Positions 18,564-27,342 of a DNA stretch of 64,000 nt are shown here, one piece after another (within the stretch, counting starts at the first letter, position 1; every line of letters starts with the position of its first letter). This DNA is from Acidovorax radicis (GTDB lineage: Bacteria > Pseudomonadota > Gammaproteobacteria > Burkholderiales > Burkholderiaceae_C). The DNA lies in contig NZ_CP075184.1 of NCBI RefSeq assembly GCF_020510705.1, positions 124,001-188,000 on the forward strand, read 5' to 3'. The notes below the pieces were generated by a model, which searched no databases, had not been told where the DNA came from, and saw only the letters and a list, made by a program, of their open reading frames with translations. Made by a program: the position numbers and the translations under genes.

Positions 18564-19559
18564 ATGCAAAAGCGCAGAACCATTCTGGGCGCCTTCGGTA
18601 GCGCCGCCCTGATCACCGTGGGCGCCACACTCGCGCCCTCTGCCCTGGCCCAGACCCAGGCCCAGACCTTCCCATCCAAGACCATCAAGTTCGTCGTCCC
18701 CTTCGGGCCTGGCAGCGGCACCGACACCTCGGCGCGGTACTTTGCGCGCAAGTTGCAGGACCTCACGGGCCAGGCCGTGGTGGTCGAGAACAAACCCGGC
18801 GCCAACGGCTTCATCGCCGTCAAGCAGGTGCTCGCGGCGCCAGCCGATGGCTACACCGTGTTCATCGGCAGCAATTCCACGCTGGCCGTGAACGCCGCGC
18901 TGTTCAAGGAGCTGCCCTATGACCCGGTCAAGGATTTCGCACCGCTGACGATGATGATGCGCTCGCCCGCCATGCTCACTGTCACCCCGCAGGCGCCGTA
19001 TCAAGACCTCAAAGGCTTGTTGGCCTACGCCAAGGCCAACCCCGGCAAGATCAATTTCGGCGCCGGTTCGGCGGGCTACCAGCTCATGGGCGAGTTGCTC
19101 AACGATGCCGCCCAGGTGCAGACCGTGCATGTGCCGTTCAAGGGCGCTGGCGAGACCATGACGGCCGTGGCTTCTGGCACGGTGGACTATGCCTTTGCCG
19201 AGGTGACCGCCGTGCAGGAGCTGGCCAAGGGGGGCCGCGTGAAGGTGCTCGCCGTGGCGGCCGACAAGCGCGTGGCCTCGTCGCCCGACGTGCCCACCGC
19301 CAGCGAGGCCGGTCTGCCCGGGTTCGAGGCTTACACCTGGGTGGGCGCGATGGTGAGCGCCAAGACACCGGTGGCCGAGACGGCCAAGCTGGCGGAGTTG
19401 TTCACGGCGATCTCCAAAACGGACGAAACCCGCGCCTTCTATGAGCGCATTGGCGCCACGCCCATGACGGGTGGCCCTGCGCAGATGCACGCATTCCAGA
19501 AGAACGAGATCGCGCTGTGGACGCGCATCGTGCAGCAAGCCAAGGTGCCGCAGCAATGA
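18564..19559 (+). CDS. Bug-family (tripartite tricarboxylate transporter) substrate-binding protein
   Basis: 331 residues, ATG preceded by GGAGACAAACCCC. A signal peptide (MQKRRTILGAFGSAALITVG) ends at ALAQTQA. The mature start FPSKTIKFVVPFGPGSGTDT and the segment VVVENKPGANGFIA are diagnostic of Bug/TctC receptors, which are hugely expanded in Bordetella, Cupriavidus and comamonads. They bind organic acids in the periplasm. No TctA/TctB membrane genes are adjacent. It is the first gene of the catabolic operon and overlaps the next by four bases (ATGA). Confidence 0.9.
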   Translation: MQKRRTILGAFGSAALITVGATLAPSALAQTQAQTFPSKTIKFVVPFGPGSGTDTSARYFARKLQDLTGQAVVVENKPGANGFIAVKQVLAAPADGYTVFIGSNSTLAVNAALFKELPYDPVKDFAPLTMMMRSPAMLTVTPQAPYQDLKGLLAYAKANPGKINFGAGSAGYQLMGELLNDAAQVQTVHVPFKGAGETMTAVASGTVDYAFAEVTAVQELAKGGRVKVLAVAADKRVASSPDVPTASEAGLPGFEAYTWVGAMVSAKTPVAETAKLAELFTAISKTDETRAFYERIGATPMTGGPAQMHAFQKNEIALWTRIVQQAKVPQQ

Positions 19560-20803
19560 GCGACGGGGCCGCCAAGCCGCCAGGCGCGCTCCAGCACGTG
19601 AAGGTGCTCGATCTTTCGCGTGTGCTCGCAGGTCCGTGGGCCGCGCAAACGCTGGGGGACCTGGGGGCCGAAGTGATCAAGGTCGAGCGCCCCGGCACCG
19701 GCGACGACACCCGCGCCTGGGGCCCGCCGTATGTGACGGACCCGGCAGGCCAGCCCACGGGCGAGTCGGCCTATTACATGTGCACCAACCGCAACAAGCA
19801 GTCGGTGACGGTGGATTTCACGCGGCCTGAGGGCCAGCAGATCGTGCGCCAGCTCGCGGCGCGGTGTGACGTGCTCATTGAGAACTTCAAGACCGGCGGC
19901 CTCACGCAGTACGGCTTGGATTACGCGAGCCTGCGCGCGCTCAACCCGCGCCTGGTGTATTGCTCGGTCACCGGCTTCGGCCAGGACGGACCCTATGCGC
20001 ACCGCGCCGGGTATGACTTTCTGATCCAGGGCATGGGCGGGCTCATGAGCATCACCGGCCGCCCCGATGGCGAGCCTGGCGGCGGCCCCATGAAGGTGGG
20101 GGTGGCCCTCACCGACATCCTCACCGGCCTGTATGCCAGCACGGCCATTCTGGCCGCCCTGCAGGCGCGCGAGCACACGGGCCGGGGCCAGCACATTGAT
20201 CTGGCGCTGCTCGACGTAGGCGTGGCCTGCCTGGCCAACCAGGGCATGAATTACCTGTATGGCGACAGGGTGCCGCAGCGCATGGGCAACGCGCACCCCA
20301 ACACCGTGCCCTACCAGGACTTTCCGACCGCCGACGGCCACATGATCCTCGCCATTGGCAACGACGGCCAGTTCGCGCGCTTCTGCCAAGCCATCGGCGA
20401 GCCGGGCTGGGCGCAGGACGAACGCTTCACGCGCAACGCGGCGCGGCTGGCAAACCGCACCGAGCTGGTGGAGCGCATCCGCGCCGTGACCGCCACGCGC
20501 AGCGCACGCGACTGGATTGCGCTGCTCGAGCAGCATGCCGTGCCCTGCGGCCCCATCAACACCGTGCGCGACGTGTTCGAAGACCCGCAGGTCAAGGCCC
20601 GTGGCCTGCAGATGACCATGCATCACCCGAAAGCGGGCGCGGTGCCCCTGGTCGCCAGCCCGATTCGCCTGTCGGACACGCCGGTCACCTACCGCCACAC
20701 CCCCCCGCAGCTGGGCCAGCACACCAACGAGGTGCTCGCCCGCCACCTAGGCCTCACGGCCCAGGCGCTGCAAACCTACAGAGACAACGGAGTATTGGGA
20801 TGA
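19556..20803 (+). CDS. CaiB/BaiF family (class III) CoA-transferase
   Basis: 415 residues from the ATG overlapping the upstream stop (ATGA). VLDLSRVLAGPWAAQTLGDL followed by GAEVIKVERPGTGDDTR is the N-terminal signature of class III CoA-transferases, and LIENFKTG and GQDGPYAHRAGYDFLIQG are typical; the Asp that forms the acyl anhydride is expected in the GYD..IQ region. The family activates an organic acid by moving CoA from succinyl-CoA or acetyl-CoA. In this operon it probably carries out the first intracellular step on the acid bound by the Bug proteins. Confidence 0.9.
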   Translation: MSDGAAKPPGALQHVKVLDLSRVLAGPWAAQTLGDLGAEVIKVERPGTGDDTRAWGPPYVTDPAGQPTGESAYYMCTNRNKQSVTVDFTRPEGQQIVRQLAARCDVLIENFKTGGLTQYGLDYASLRALNPRLVYCSVTGFGQDGPYAHRAGYDFLIQGMGGLMSITGRPDGEPGGGPMKVGVALTDILTGLYASTAILAALQAREHTGRGQHIDLALLDVGVACLANQGMNYLYGDRVPQRMGNAHPNTVPYQDFPTADGHMILAIGNDGQFARFCQAIGEPGWAQDERFTRNAARLANRTELVERIRAVTATRSARDWIALLEQHAVPCGPINTVRDVFEDPQVKARGLQMTMHHPKAGAVPLVASPIRLSDTPVTYRHTPPQLGQHTNEVLARHLGLTAQALQTYRDNGVLG

Positions 20804-21966
20804 GTACCCTGGATTCACTCACGCTCACGCTCACGCGCATCCCTGCGCAGGACGAAGCCTTGCGCGCCGAAGTGCGCGCCTTTCTGGCCGAGGCCACCCG
20901 CGACATGCCCGCGCATATCCGCGCGCGTTCCTGGAGCGGCTACAGCACCGCATTCAGCCGCCAGCTGGCCGCCAAGGGCTGGATTGGCATCACGCTGCCG
21001 CAGGAATACGGCGGCGGCGGCGGGCGCAGCGCCTTCGCACGCTATGTGCTGGTCGAAGAGTTCCTCAACTTCGGCGCGCCCGTGGGCTCGCACTGGATCG
21101 CCGACCGCCAGAGCGCGCCGCTGATCTTGAAATTCGGCACCGAGGCCCAAAAGCAGTTCTACATTCCGCGCGTGTGCCGTGGCGAGGCCTTTTTCTGCAT
21201 CGGTATGAGCGAGCCCAACGCGGGCTCGGACCTGGCCAGCGTGAAGACGCGCGCCGTCGCCAACGACCAGGGTTTTGTACTCAACGGCCAGAAAATCTGG
21301 ACCACCAACGCCCACCACTGCCAGTACATGATTGCGCTGGTGCGTACCTCGGGCACCACCGAAGACCGCCACAAGGGCCTGTCGCAGGTCATCGTCGACC
21401 TGTCGCTGCCCGGTGTCACCGTGCGCCCGATAGAAGACCTCTCGGGCGACAGCCATTTCTGCGAGGTGTTCTTCGATAACGTGCAGCTGGGTGCGGACGC
21501 CCTCATCGGCGCCGAAGGCCAGGGCTGGGCGCAGGTAACCGCCGAACTGGCCTTCGAGCGCAGCGGGCCCGAACGCCTGTACTCCAGCATCGTGCTGTTC
21601 GACCAGTGGCTCGACTACGTGCGCACGCCCCAGGGCCGCACCGAATCGGCCCGGCAACTGGCTGGCAAGGTGCTTACCCAGCTCGCGCCGCTGCGCGCCA
21701 TGTCGGTGTCGGTGCAGGAAAATCTCACCCAGGGCGCCAGCCCCATCGTCGAGGCCGCACTGGTCAAGGAGCTGGGCACCACGCTGGAGCAGATGATCCC
21801 CGCCGCCATTGCGGAAGACCTGTTTGCGCGCGATGCCGAAGACGTGCCGGTCGAGCTGCTGCTGACGCTCAAGTACGTGACGGAGGCCTCGCCCTCGTTC
21901 TCGCTGCGCGGTGGCACGCGCGACATCCTGCGCGGAATGATCGCCCGCGGCCTCGGCTTGCGTTGA
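20800..21966 (+). CDS. Acyl-CoA dehydrogenase, large-subunit type
   Basis: 388 residues, start overlapping the previous stop (ATGA). It has the acyl-CoA dehydrogenase fold signatures GMSEPNAGSDLASVKTRA (substrate/FAD loop) and a C-terminal GGTRDILRGMIARGLGL equivalent to the FAD-binding GGxxE(I/L) motif. Together with the next gene it resembles paired dehydrogenases such as the pimeloyl-CoA dehydrogenase subunits, where a large and a small chain act together. It would introduce an alpha-beta double bond into the CoA ester and pass electrons to ETF. The substrate is not known. Confidence 0.9.
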   Translation: MSTLDSLTLTLTRIPAQDEALRAEVRAFLAEATRDMPAHIRARSWSGYSTAFSRQLAAKGWIGITLPQEYGGGGGRSAFARYVLVEEFLNFGAPVGSHWIADRQSAPLILKFGTEAQKQFYIPRVCRGEAFFCIGMSEPNAGSDLASVKTRAVANDQGFVLNGQKIWTTNAHHCQYMIALVRTSGTTEDRHKGLSQVIVDLSLPGVTVRPIEDLSGDSHFCEVFFDNVQLGADALIGAEGQGWAQVTAELAFERSGPERLYSSIVLFDQWLDYVRTPQGRTESARQLAGKVLTQLAPLRAMSVSVQENLTQGASPIVEAALVKELGTTLEQMIPAAIAEDLFARDAEDVPVELLLTLKYVTEASPSFSLRGGTRDILRGMIARGLGLR

Positions 21967-21979
21967 ATCGGAGACACCC

Positions 21980-23014
21980 ATGACCACGAACCACAACGAC
22001 ATGTTTGCCGATGCCGCCCGCGACGTGCTGGCGGACCAGTGCACCCCCCACGTGGTGCGCGCCATTGAAGCGGGTGGCCGCACCGCCGGGGCCACCGCCG
22101 CCTTGTGGGCGCAGCTCGAAGCCACCGGCCTGGCCGATGCGCTGCTGAGCGAAGCCGACGGTGGCGCCGGCCTGGGGCTGGGCCAGGTGTTCGGCGTGCT
22201 GGAGCAGTGTGGCGCACATGCGCTGCCCTTGCCCCTGGGCGAAACCATGGTGGCACGCGCACTGCTGGCGCAGGCCGGCGTGGCGCGTCCGGCAGGCTGT
22301 ATCGCGCTGGCACGCGGCGAGCGCCTGGCCGATGGCGGCCTGCGCTGTGCGCTGGTGCGCAGTGGCCAGGTGGCCGCCGCGGTGCTGGTGCAGGCGGGCA
22401 CCGCATGGCGCTTGTTGGGCACCGGGGACGCACAGGCCACCCCGCAGGCCCTGGCGCTTGATGCCGCGCTGGCCTGGACGGCCGCGCAGGTGCAGGCCGC
22501 ACCCGCCGTCGCGGTGGATGGCGCGCTGGACGTGCGCACCCTGCAGGCCGCCGTGGTGGCGCCACCCATGGCGGGGGCGCTCAGCAGCGTGTTTCAGCGC
22601 AGCTTGCAGTACGCCAATGAACGCCAGCAGTTTGGCCGCCCCATCGGCAAGTTCCAGGCCATCCAGCACCAGCTGGCGGTGATGAGCGAGCACGTGTTTG
22701 CCGCGCGCATGGCCGCGCAACTGGGCTGCAGCGGTGCGGGTGTGGTGCCCGAGCGCCTGCGCGTGGCCACGGCCAAGGCGCGCTGCAGCGAGGCGGCGCT
22801 GGTGGTGGCCGAGTTGGCGCACGCCATCCACGGTGCGATCGGTTTCACCGAGGAGTACGACCTGCAGCTGTTCACGCGCCGCCTGCATGCCTGGCGCCAG
22901 ACCGCAGGCAGCGAAGCCTACTGGTATGGCGTGGCGGGCGAGGCCCTGCTGCAGCACCCGGGCATGACGCTGGACACCGTGCGGCGCATCACCGACGTAG
23001 ACGCAGTGCTTTAA
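21980..23014 (+). CDS. Acyl-CoA dehydrogenase, small-subunit type
   Basis: 344 residues; ATG 21980 with GGAGACACCC upstream and 13 bp after the preceding gene. It aligns in outline with acyl-CoA dehydrogenases (YANERQQFGRPIGKFQAIQH and the C-terminal HAIHGAIGFTEEYDLQLF) but has a shortened, Ala-rich middle section and a shorter C-terminus than its partner. This is typical of the second chain in heteromeric dehydrogenases. The pairing suggests one functional enzyme made of both gene products. Confidence 0.85.
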   Translation: MTTNHNDMFADAARDVLADQCTPHVVRAIEAGGRTAGATAALWAQLEATGLADALLSEADGGAGLGLGQVFGVLEQCGAHALPLPLGETMVARALLAQAGVARPAGCIALARGERLADGGLRCALVRSGQVAAAVLVQAGTAWRLLGTGDAQATPQALALDAALAWTAAQVQAAPAVAVDGALDVRTLQAAVVAPPMAGALSSVFQRSLQYANERQQFGRPIGKFQAIQHQLAVMSEHVFAARMAAQLGCSGAGVVPERLRVATAKARCSEAALVVAELAHAIHGAIGFTEEYDLQLFTRRLHAWRQTAGSEAYWYGVAGEALLQHPGMTLDTVRRITDVDAVL

Positions 23015-23110
23015 AAACCATAGCGGCTAGCGCTTTATCTGTATGGGTTTCAACATGAAATCCATTGGAAATTCTTGTTTATCAAGCGCTGCTAGCTCAT
23101 TTTTTTGATA
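23013..23110. repeat. AT-rich dispersed repeat, copy F (composite)
   Basis: AGCGGCTAGCGCTTTATCTG at the left and TTTATCAAGCGCTGCTAGCT at the right are inverted copies of the repeat core, separated by about 45 bp that include GTATGGGTTTCAACATG. It lies inside the catabolic operon between the dehydrogenase and hydratase genes and adds a stem-loop to the transcript. Confidence 0.65.
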
Positions 23111-23123
23111 TTGGAGACATCCC

Positions 23124-23912
23124 ATGGCCTTTCTGACCATCGAACGCGACGGCGGCATTCTCACCGCCACCATGAACCAGCCCGAAACGCGCAATGCGCT
23201 CACGGGCAACACGGCCGTGCAGGAGTTCGTGCAGCTGTGCGAGGACGTGCGCAAGGACGCCAGCGTGAAGGTGCTGATCCTCACGGGCGCCGGCCCCATC
23301 TTCAGCTCGGGCGGCAACGTCAAGGACATGAAGCGCTTCTTCGACGACGCGCTCACGCCCGATCTGATCCGCGAGGAGTACCGCCAGGGCATCCAGCAGA
23401 TCCCCAATGCGCTGGTCCAGCTTGACGTGCCCGTGATCTGCGCCATCAACGGCCCGGCCATCGGCGCGGGGCTGGACCTGACCTGCATGTGCGACATCCG
23501 CATCGCCAGCGAGACGGCCACCTTTGCCGAGAGTTTTGTGCGCGTGGGCATCGTGCCCGGCGACGGTGGCGCCTGGCTGCTGCCGCGCGCCGTGGGCATG
23601 GCCAAGGCGTCCGAGATGGCATTCACAGGCGAGGCCATCAGCGCGCAAGAGGCGCTGGCCTGCGGCCTGGTGTCGCGCGTGGTGGCTGCTGACCAGCTGC
23701 TGCCCACCGCCCGCGCTCTGGCCGCCAAGATCGCCGCCAACCCTGGCGCCGTGATGCGCATGACCAAGCGCCTGCTGCGTGAAGGGCAAAGCGCCTCGCT
23801 GGCCTCGCTGCTGGAGATTTCGGCGGGCTACCAGGCCATCGCCCACAAGACGGCCGACCACCGTGAAGCGGTGACCGCCTTCATTGAAAAACGCACGCCG
23901 AAGTTCCAGTAA
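23124..23912 (+). CDS. Enoyl-CoA hydratase/isomerase (crotonase family)
   Basis: 262 residues, ATG with GGAGACATCCC upstream. The oxyanion-hole segments are present: IFSSGGNVKDMKRFF near residue 60 and GPAIGAGLDLTCMCDIRIAS near residue 112. In the catalytic region VGIVPGDGGAWLLPRAVG then ASEMAFTGEAISAQEAL, the second crotonase glutamate (aligned with Glu164) is kept while the first (Glu144 region) looks replaced, so isomerase or another crotonase reaction is possible. In the operon it would act on the unsaturated CoA ester after the dehydrogenase. Confidence 0.9.
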   Translation: MAFLTIERDGGILTATMNQPETRNALTGNTAVQEFVQLCEDVRKDASVKVLILTGAGPIFSSGGNVKDMKRFFDDALTPDLIREEYRQGIQQIPNALVQLDVPVICAINGPAIGAGLDLTCMCDIRIASETATFAESFVRVGIVPGDGGAWLLPRAVGMAKASEMAFTGEAISAQEALACGLVSRVVAADQLLPTARALAAKIAANPGAVMRMTKRLLREGQSASLASLLEISAGYQAIAHKTADHREAVTAFIEKRTPKFQ

Positions 23913-23968
23913 ACAAAGGCTGCACCGGCCTCGACCCGCCCCACCCAAGCGTTCCCGGAGATCCCACG

Positions 23969-25159
23969 ATGAAGCCGCTGCAAGGCCTGCGCATACTGGA
24001 TTTGTCCAGTGTGATTTTTGGCCCCCTGGCCAGCCAGATACTGGCCGACTACGGGGCCGAGGTGATCAAGATCGAGCCGCCCGAGGGCGACTCGACCCGC
24101 CATACCGGCCCCTCCAAAGAGGCGGGCATGGCGGCCATGTTCCTCGGCTCCAACCGCAGCAAGAAAAGCGTGGCGCTGGACCTCAAGCAGGCCGGCGCCC
24201 AAGAGGCGCTGCGCGCCCTGATCGCCACGGCCGATGTGCTGATGCACAGCATGCGGCCGCAAAAGCTGGCGGCCCTGGGCCTTGCGCCCGAAGCGCTGCG
24301 CCAGCGCTTTCCGCGCCTGGTGTACGCCAGCTTGGTGGGCTTTTTGCCGGGCCCCTATGCCGGCAAACCGGCCTATGACGACGTGATCCAGGGCATGTCA
24401 GGGCTGGCCGATCTGATGGAACGGCAGGGCGGCGAGATGCGCTACCTGCCCACCATTGCCGCCGACAAGACCTGCGCCCATGTGGCCGCGCATGCCATCC
24501 TGGCAGCGCTGTGGCAGCGCGAGCGCACGAGCGAAGGCGCCTTTGTGGAAATCCCCATGTTCGAGTCGATGGTGGGCTTCAACCTGGTCGAGCACTACTA
24601 CGGCCAACACTTCGAGCCGCCACTGTCAGAGCCCGGCTATCCGCGCGTGTTGGCCCCCTGGCGGCGGCCCTACCGCACGGCCGATGGGGCGGTGGCCATG
24701 ATGCCGTACACCAATCAACACTGGCAGCGCTTCTTCACCGAAGTGGGCGCCCCACAGCTGGCGCGCGATGCGCGTTTTGTGGATATCGCCAGCCGCACGT
24801 GGCACATCGCCGAGCTGCTGGAGCTTGCCTCGGGCTTTACCGAGCGCCACACCACGGCCCACTGGATCGCGGTGTGCGAGCGGCTGGAGATCCCTGCAGC
24901 GCCCGTGGCCCGGCTGCAGGACCTGCCGCAGGACCCGCACCTGGTGGCCACTGAATTTTTTGAAACCATTGCCGACCCGGCCCTGGGGGAGCTGCGGTTT
25001 CCGGGCGTTCCGGTGCGTTTTGACGGGCAGCGCCCCGCCATCACCATGCCGCCCCGTCTGGGGGAACACACCCAGGAGCTGCTGGCCCAGGCCGGGCTCA
25101 GCGATGCGCAGATCGAGGCCTTGCGGGGCACCCGCGCAGCCATTGCCCCCGCTTCTTGA
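23969..25159 (+). CDS. CaiB/BaiF family CoA-transferase (second copy)
   Basis: 396 residues, ATG with CGGAGATCCCACG upstream. LRILDLSSVIFGPLASQILA followed by DYGAEVIKIEPPEGDSTR is the class III CoA-transferase N-terminus; PAYDDVIQGMSGLADL carries the expected Asp. It is clearly diverged from the first CoA-transferase in this operon, so the two may use different donors or activate a second acid such as a pathway product or a stereoisomer. A short spacer separates it from the hydratase gene. Confidence 0.9.
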   Translation: MKPLQGLRILDLSSVIFGPLASQILADYGAEVIKIEPPEGDSTRHTGPSKEAGMAAMFLGSNRSKKSVALDLKQAGAQEALRALIATADVLMHSMRPQKLAALGLAPEALRQRFPRLVYASLVGFLPGPYAGKPAYDDVIQGMSGLADLMERQGGEMRYLPTIAADKTCAHVAAHAILAALWQRERTSEGAFVEIPMFESMVGFNLVEHYYGQHFEPPLSEPGYPRVLAPWRRPYRTADGAVAMMPYTNQHWQRFFTEVGAPQLARDARFVDIASRTWHIAELLELASGFTERHTTAHWIAVCERLEIPAAPVARLQDLPQDPHLVATEFFETIADPALGELRFPGVPVRFDGQRPAITMPPRLGEHTQELLAQAGLSDAQIEALRGTRAAIAPAS

Positions 25160-25173
25160 CAAGGACACTTTCC

Positions 25174-25689
25174 ATGACGAGCCAGAACACACCTGCACCC
25201 CCCCACCGCCATGCCGCCACTGCCGGCGTGGACCGCCAATTGCCGCGCCTCGGACAAGGTTTTGTGTGGCAGGACCTGAGCGTGGGGCAACGCTTTCGCA
25301 CCTTCCGGCGCACCGTCACCGAGACGGACCTGGTCAGCTTCATCGGCGTGACCGGCATGCTGGAGGCGATCTTCATCGAAGACGGCTACGAAGGCGGCGC
25401 CATGGCCGGGCGGCCGGTGCCGGGGGCGCTGACCTACGCGCTCATCGAGGGCTTCATCCTGCAGACCCTGATCCAGGGCACGGGCCTCGCCATGCTGGAG
25501 CTGCACCAGAAGATCCTCGCGCCCGTGCTGGTGGGCGACACCATCGAGGCGGTGGTGGAGGTGACGGAGATTCGCCCCACATCCAAAAGCGGCCGCGCTG
25601 TCGTGACCTCGCGCATCGACGTCTTCAATCACCAGGGGGTGATGGTGATGACCTACACCGCCACCCGGCTGCTGGCCGGGCGCACGTGA
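25174..25689 (+). CDS. MaoC-family dehydratase
   Basis: 171 residues from ATG 25174; a TTG six codons upstream is a weaker alternative. The hotdog fold is indicated by LSVGQRFRTFRRTVTETDLV and by GRPVPGALTYALIEGF, which replaces the usual HxxPG with VPG, and by VGDTIEAVVEVTEIRPTSKS. MaoC-like proteins hydrate or dehydrate 2-enoyl-CoA or mesaconyl-type esters. The catalytic His/Asp are not obvious, so the exact reaction is open. It directly follows the second CoA-transferase and probably acts in the same pathway. Confidence 0.8.
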   Translation: MTSQNTPAPPHRHAATAGVDRQLPRLGQGFVWQDLSVGQRFRTFRRTVTETDLVSFIGVTGMLEAIFIEDGYEGGAMAGRPVPGALTYALIEGFILQTLIQGTGLAMLELHQKILAPVLVGDTIEAVVEVTEIRPTSKSGRAVVTSRIDVFNHQGVMVMTYTATRLLAGRT

Positions 25690-25732
25690 ATCGATTCCCC
25701 AATTACATACAACCACTCAGGAGACAAGCACC

Positions 25733-26752
25733 ATGAAGCAAAACGACCATAAAACATCCGCACCAATACACAAAATGCGGCGTCTGTGCCTGACCGTGCT
25801 CAGTTGCGCGGCTGGAGTGGCTGCGATTGCCCCCATGGGCTTGGCACAGGCGCAGACCTACCCCTCCAAGCCGATCACCCTGGTGGTGCCGTTCCCACCA
25901 GGCGGGCCCACCGACCAGGTGGCGCGCGTGCTGGCGCAGAAGCTGAGCGAGCAAATGGGGCAGTCCGTGGTGGTGGACAACAAACCCGGTGCCAACGGCA
26001 ACATTGGCGGCACCCAGGTCAGCAAAGCGGCGGGTGACGGCTATACGCTGCTCTACAACACCTCGTCGATCACCTTGAGCCCTGCGCTCTACAAGAACCT
26101 GAGCTACGACGTGCAAAAGGACCTGGCGCCCGTGGCCCTGACCGCCGTGGTGCCGCTGGCCCTGGTGGTGCACCCAAGCGTTCCTGCCAACACCGTGCGC
26201 GAGTTTGTGGCGTACGCCAAGGCCAACCCTGACAAGCTCTCCTATGGCTCGGCGGGCAACGGCAACGTGACCCATCTGGCGGCGTTCCAGTTCACCAAGA
26301 GCCTGGGCATCGACGCTGCGCACGTGTCGTACCGGGGCAGCGCCCCGGCAGACGTTGACCTGGTGGCGGGGCAGATCCAGTTCATGACGGACACCATCAA
26401 CTCGGTGATGCCGTTCGTGAAGGACAAGCGCCTGAAGCTGCTGGCGGTCACCACCGCCAAGCGCATGTCCCTTTTCCCCAACGTGCCCACGCTGGCGGAA
26501 ACCGTGATGCCTGGCTTTGAGGCAGGTGCCTGGCAGGGGGTGATGGTGCCGGCCAAAACCCCGCCGGAGGTGGTGCAGCGCCTGAACGCCGAGATCAACA
26601 AGGCATTGCAGAGCGAGGAGGTGCGCGCCAAGCTGGCCGTGCAGGGCGCTGAGCCATTGGGCTCCACGCCTGCGGAATACCGGACCTACATCGGCAAGGA
26701 GCTCCAGCGCTGGGCCGGTGTGGTGAAGTCGACAGGCATCACCCTGGATTGA
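25733..26752 (+). CDS. Bug-family substrate-binding protein (second copy)
   Basis: 339 residues, ATG preceded by AGGAGACAAGCACC. The signal peptide is unusually long: a polar N-terminus (MKQNDHKTSAPIHKMRRLCL) then a hydrophobic core ending at GLAQAQT. The mature start YPSKPITLVVPFPPGGPTDQ and VVVDNKPGANGNIG identify a Bug receptor. It closes the catabolic operon, so both ends of the operon encode periplasmic receptors, possibly for two related acids. Confidence 0.9.
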   Translation: MKQNDHKTSAPIHKMRRLCLTVLSCAAGVAAIAPMGLAQAQTYPSKPITLVVPFPPGGPTDQVARVLAQKLSEQMGQSVVVDNKPGANGNIGGTQVSKAAGDGYTLLYNTSSITLSPALYKNLSYDVQKDLAPVALTAVVPLALVVHPSVPANTVREFVAYAKANPDKLSYGSAGNGNVTHLAAFQFTKSLGIDAAHVSYRGSAPADVDLVAGQIQFMTDTINSVMPFVKDKRLKLLAVTTAKRMSLFPNVPTLAETVMPGFEAGAWQGVMVPAKTPPEVVQRLNAEINKALQSEEVRAKLAVQGAEPLGSTPAEYRTYIGKELQRWAGVVKSTGITLD

Positions 26753-27342
26753 ATCGCTGGGCCGCCCGAGCCCGCTGACCAGCCATGCGGGGCGCAGAGC
26801 TGCTGATGCGCGCTGGGTGGCTCTTGGGGTTTGCGCCGCGATATCGCACTGCAACAGTGCGATATCGCTAGCGGGCTACCATTGCCGCGCTGCCCGGAAC
26901 GCATTCCGCCTTTCGGTGTTCACGCCCCCACGTTTTCGCGTTTCCGCACTTTCACGCGTTTTCGTACACACCCATCCACACTCACACCCACACCCGCTTG
27001 CACCGACATGCCGCACCAGACCGCCACCGTTGACACGCGCCCCCCGCAGGTGCGGGTCGCCGCGTGTTCGGGGCCGCGGTGGGGCTTTACGCCCGTGCAC
27101 GCCTCCCACTCCCGTCACACCCACGGGCCGCTGGCCCGCAGCTGATAACGCGCCGGCCTGGGTGTGACAGGTCGGCGCATCAGGCTTGAGGCAGGTGGGC
27201 GCCAGCGCATGCGGCGGCCACGCCTCGGGCCCTTTTCCACACACCGATTTTGGACACCCCGGGCCGCTGGCCGCCGTTCGGGGTGGTGGTTGTGCCATGT
27301 GGCCACCGGCGCCACGCGCCGGGGCATCTCCGGGAGCCCGTG
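26753..27342. other. Intergenic region of about 590 bp
   Basis: Lies between the end of the Bug operon and the acetyltransferase-like gene. Apart from the strong hairpin at 26838-26868 no gene is supported; the short open frames here have no ribosome site or recognised family. Confidence 0.5.
26838..26868. promoter_or_regulatory. Perfect 13-bp inverted repeat built from two GCGATATCGC palindromes
   Basis: GCGATATCGCACT at 26838-26850 pairs perfectly with AGTGCGATATCGC at 26856-26868 around GCAAC. Each arm contains the self-complementary decamer GCGATATCGC, with centres 21 bp apart (two helical turns). No T-run follows, so a paired operator is at least as likely as a terminator for the operon. 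Confidence 0.5.

Noticed and set aside
20815..22569. 584-codon minus-strand open frame
   Set aside because: Antisense to the two acyl-CoA dehydrogenase genes; no recognisable product.
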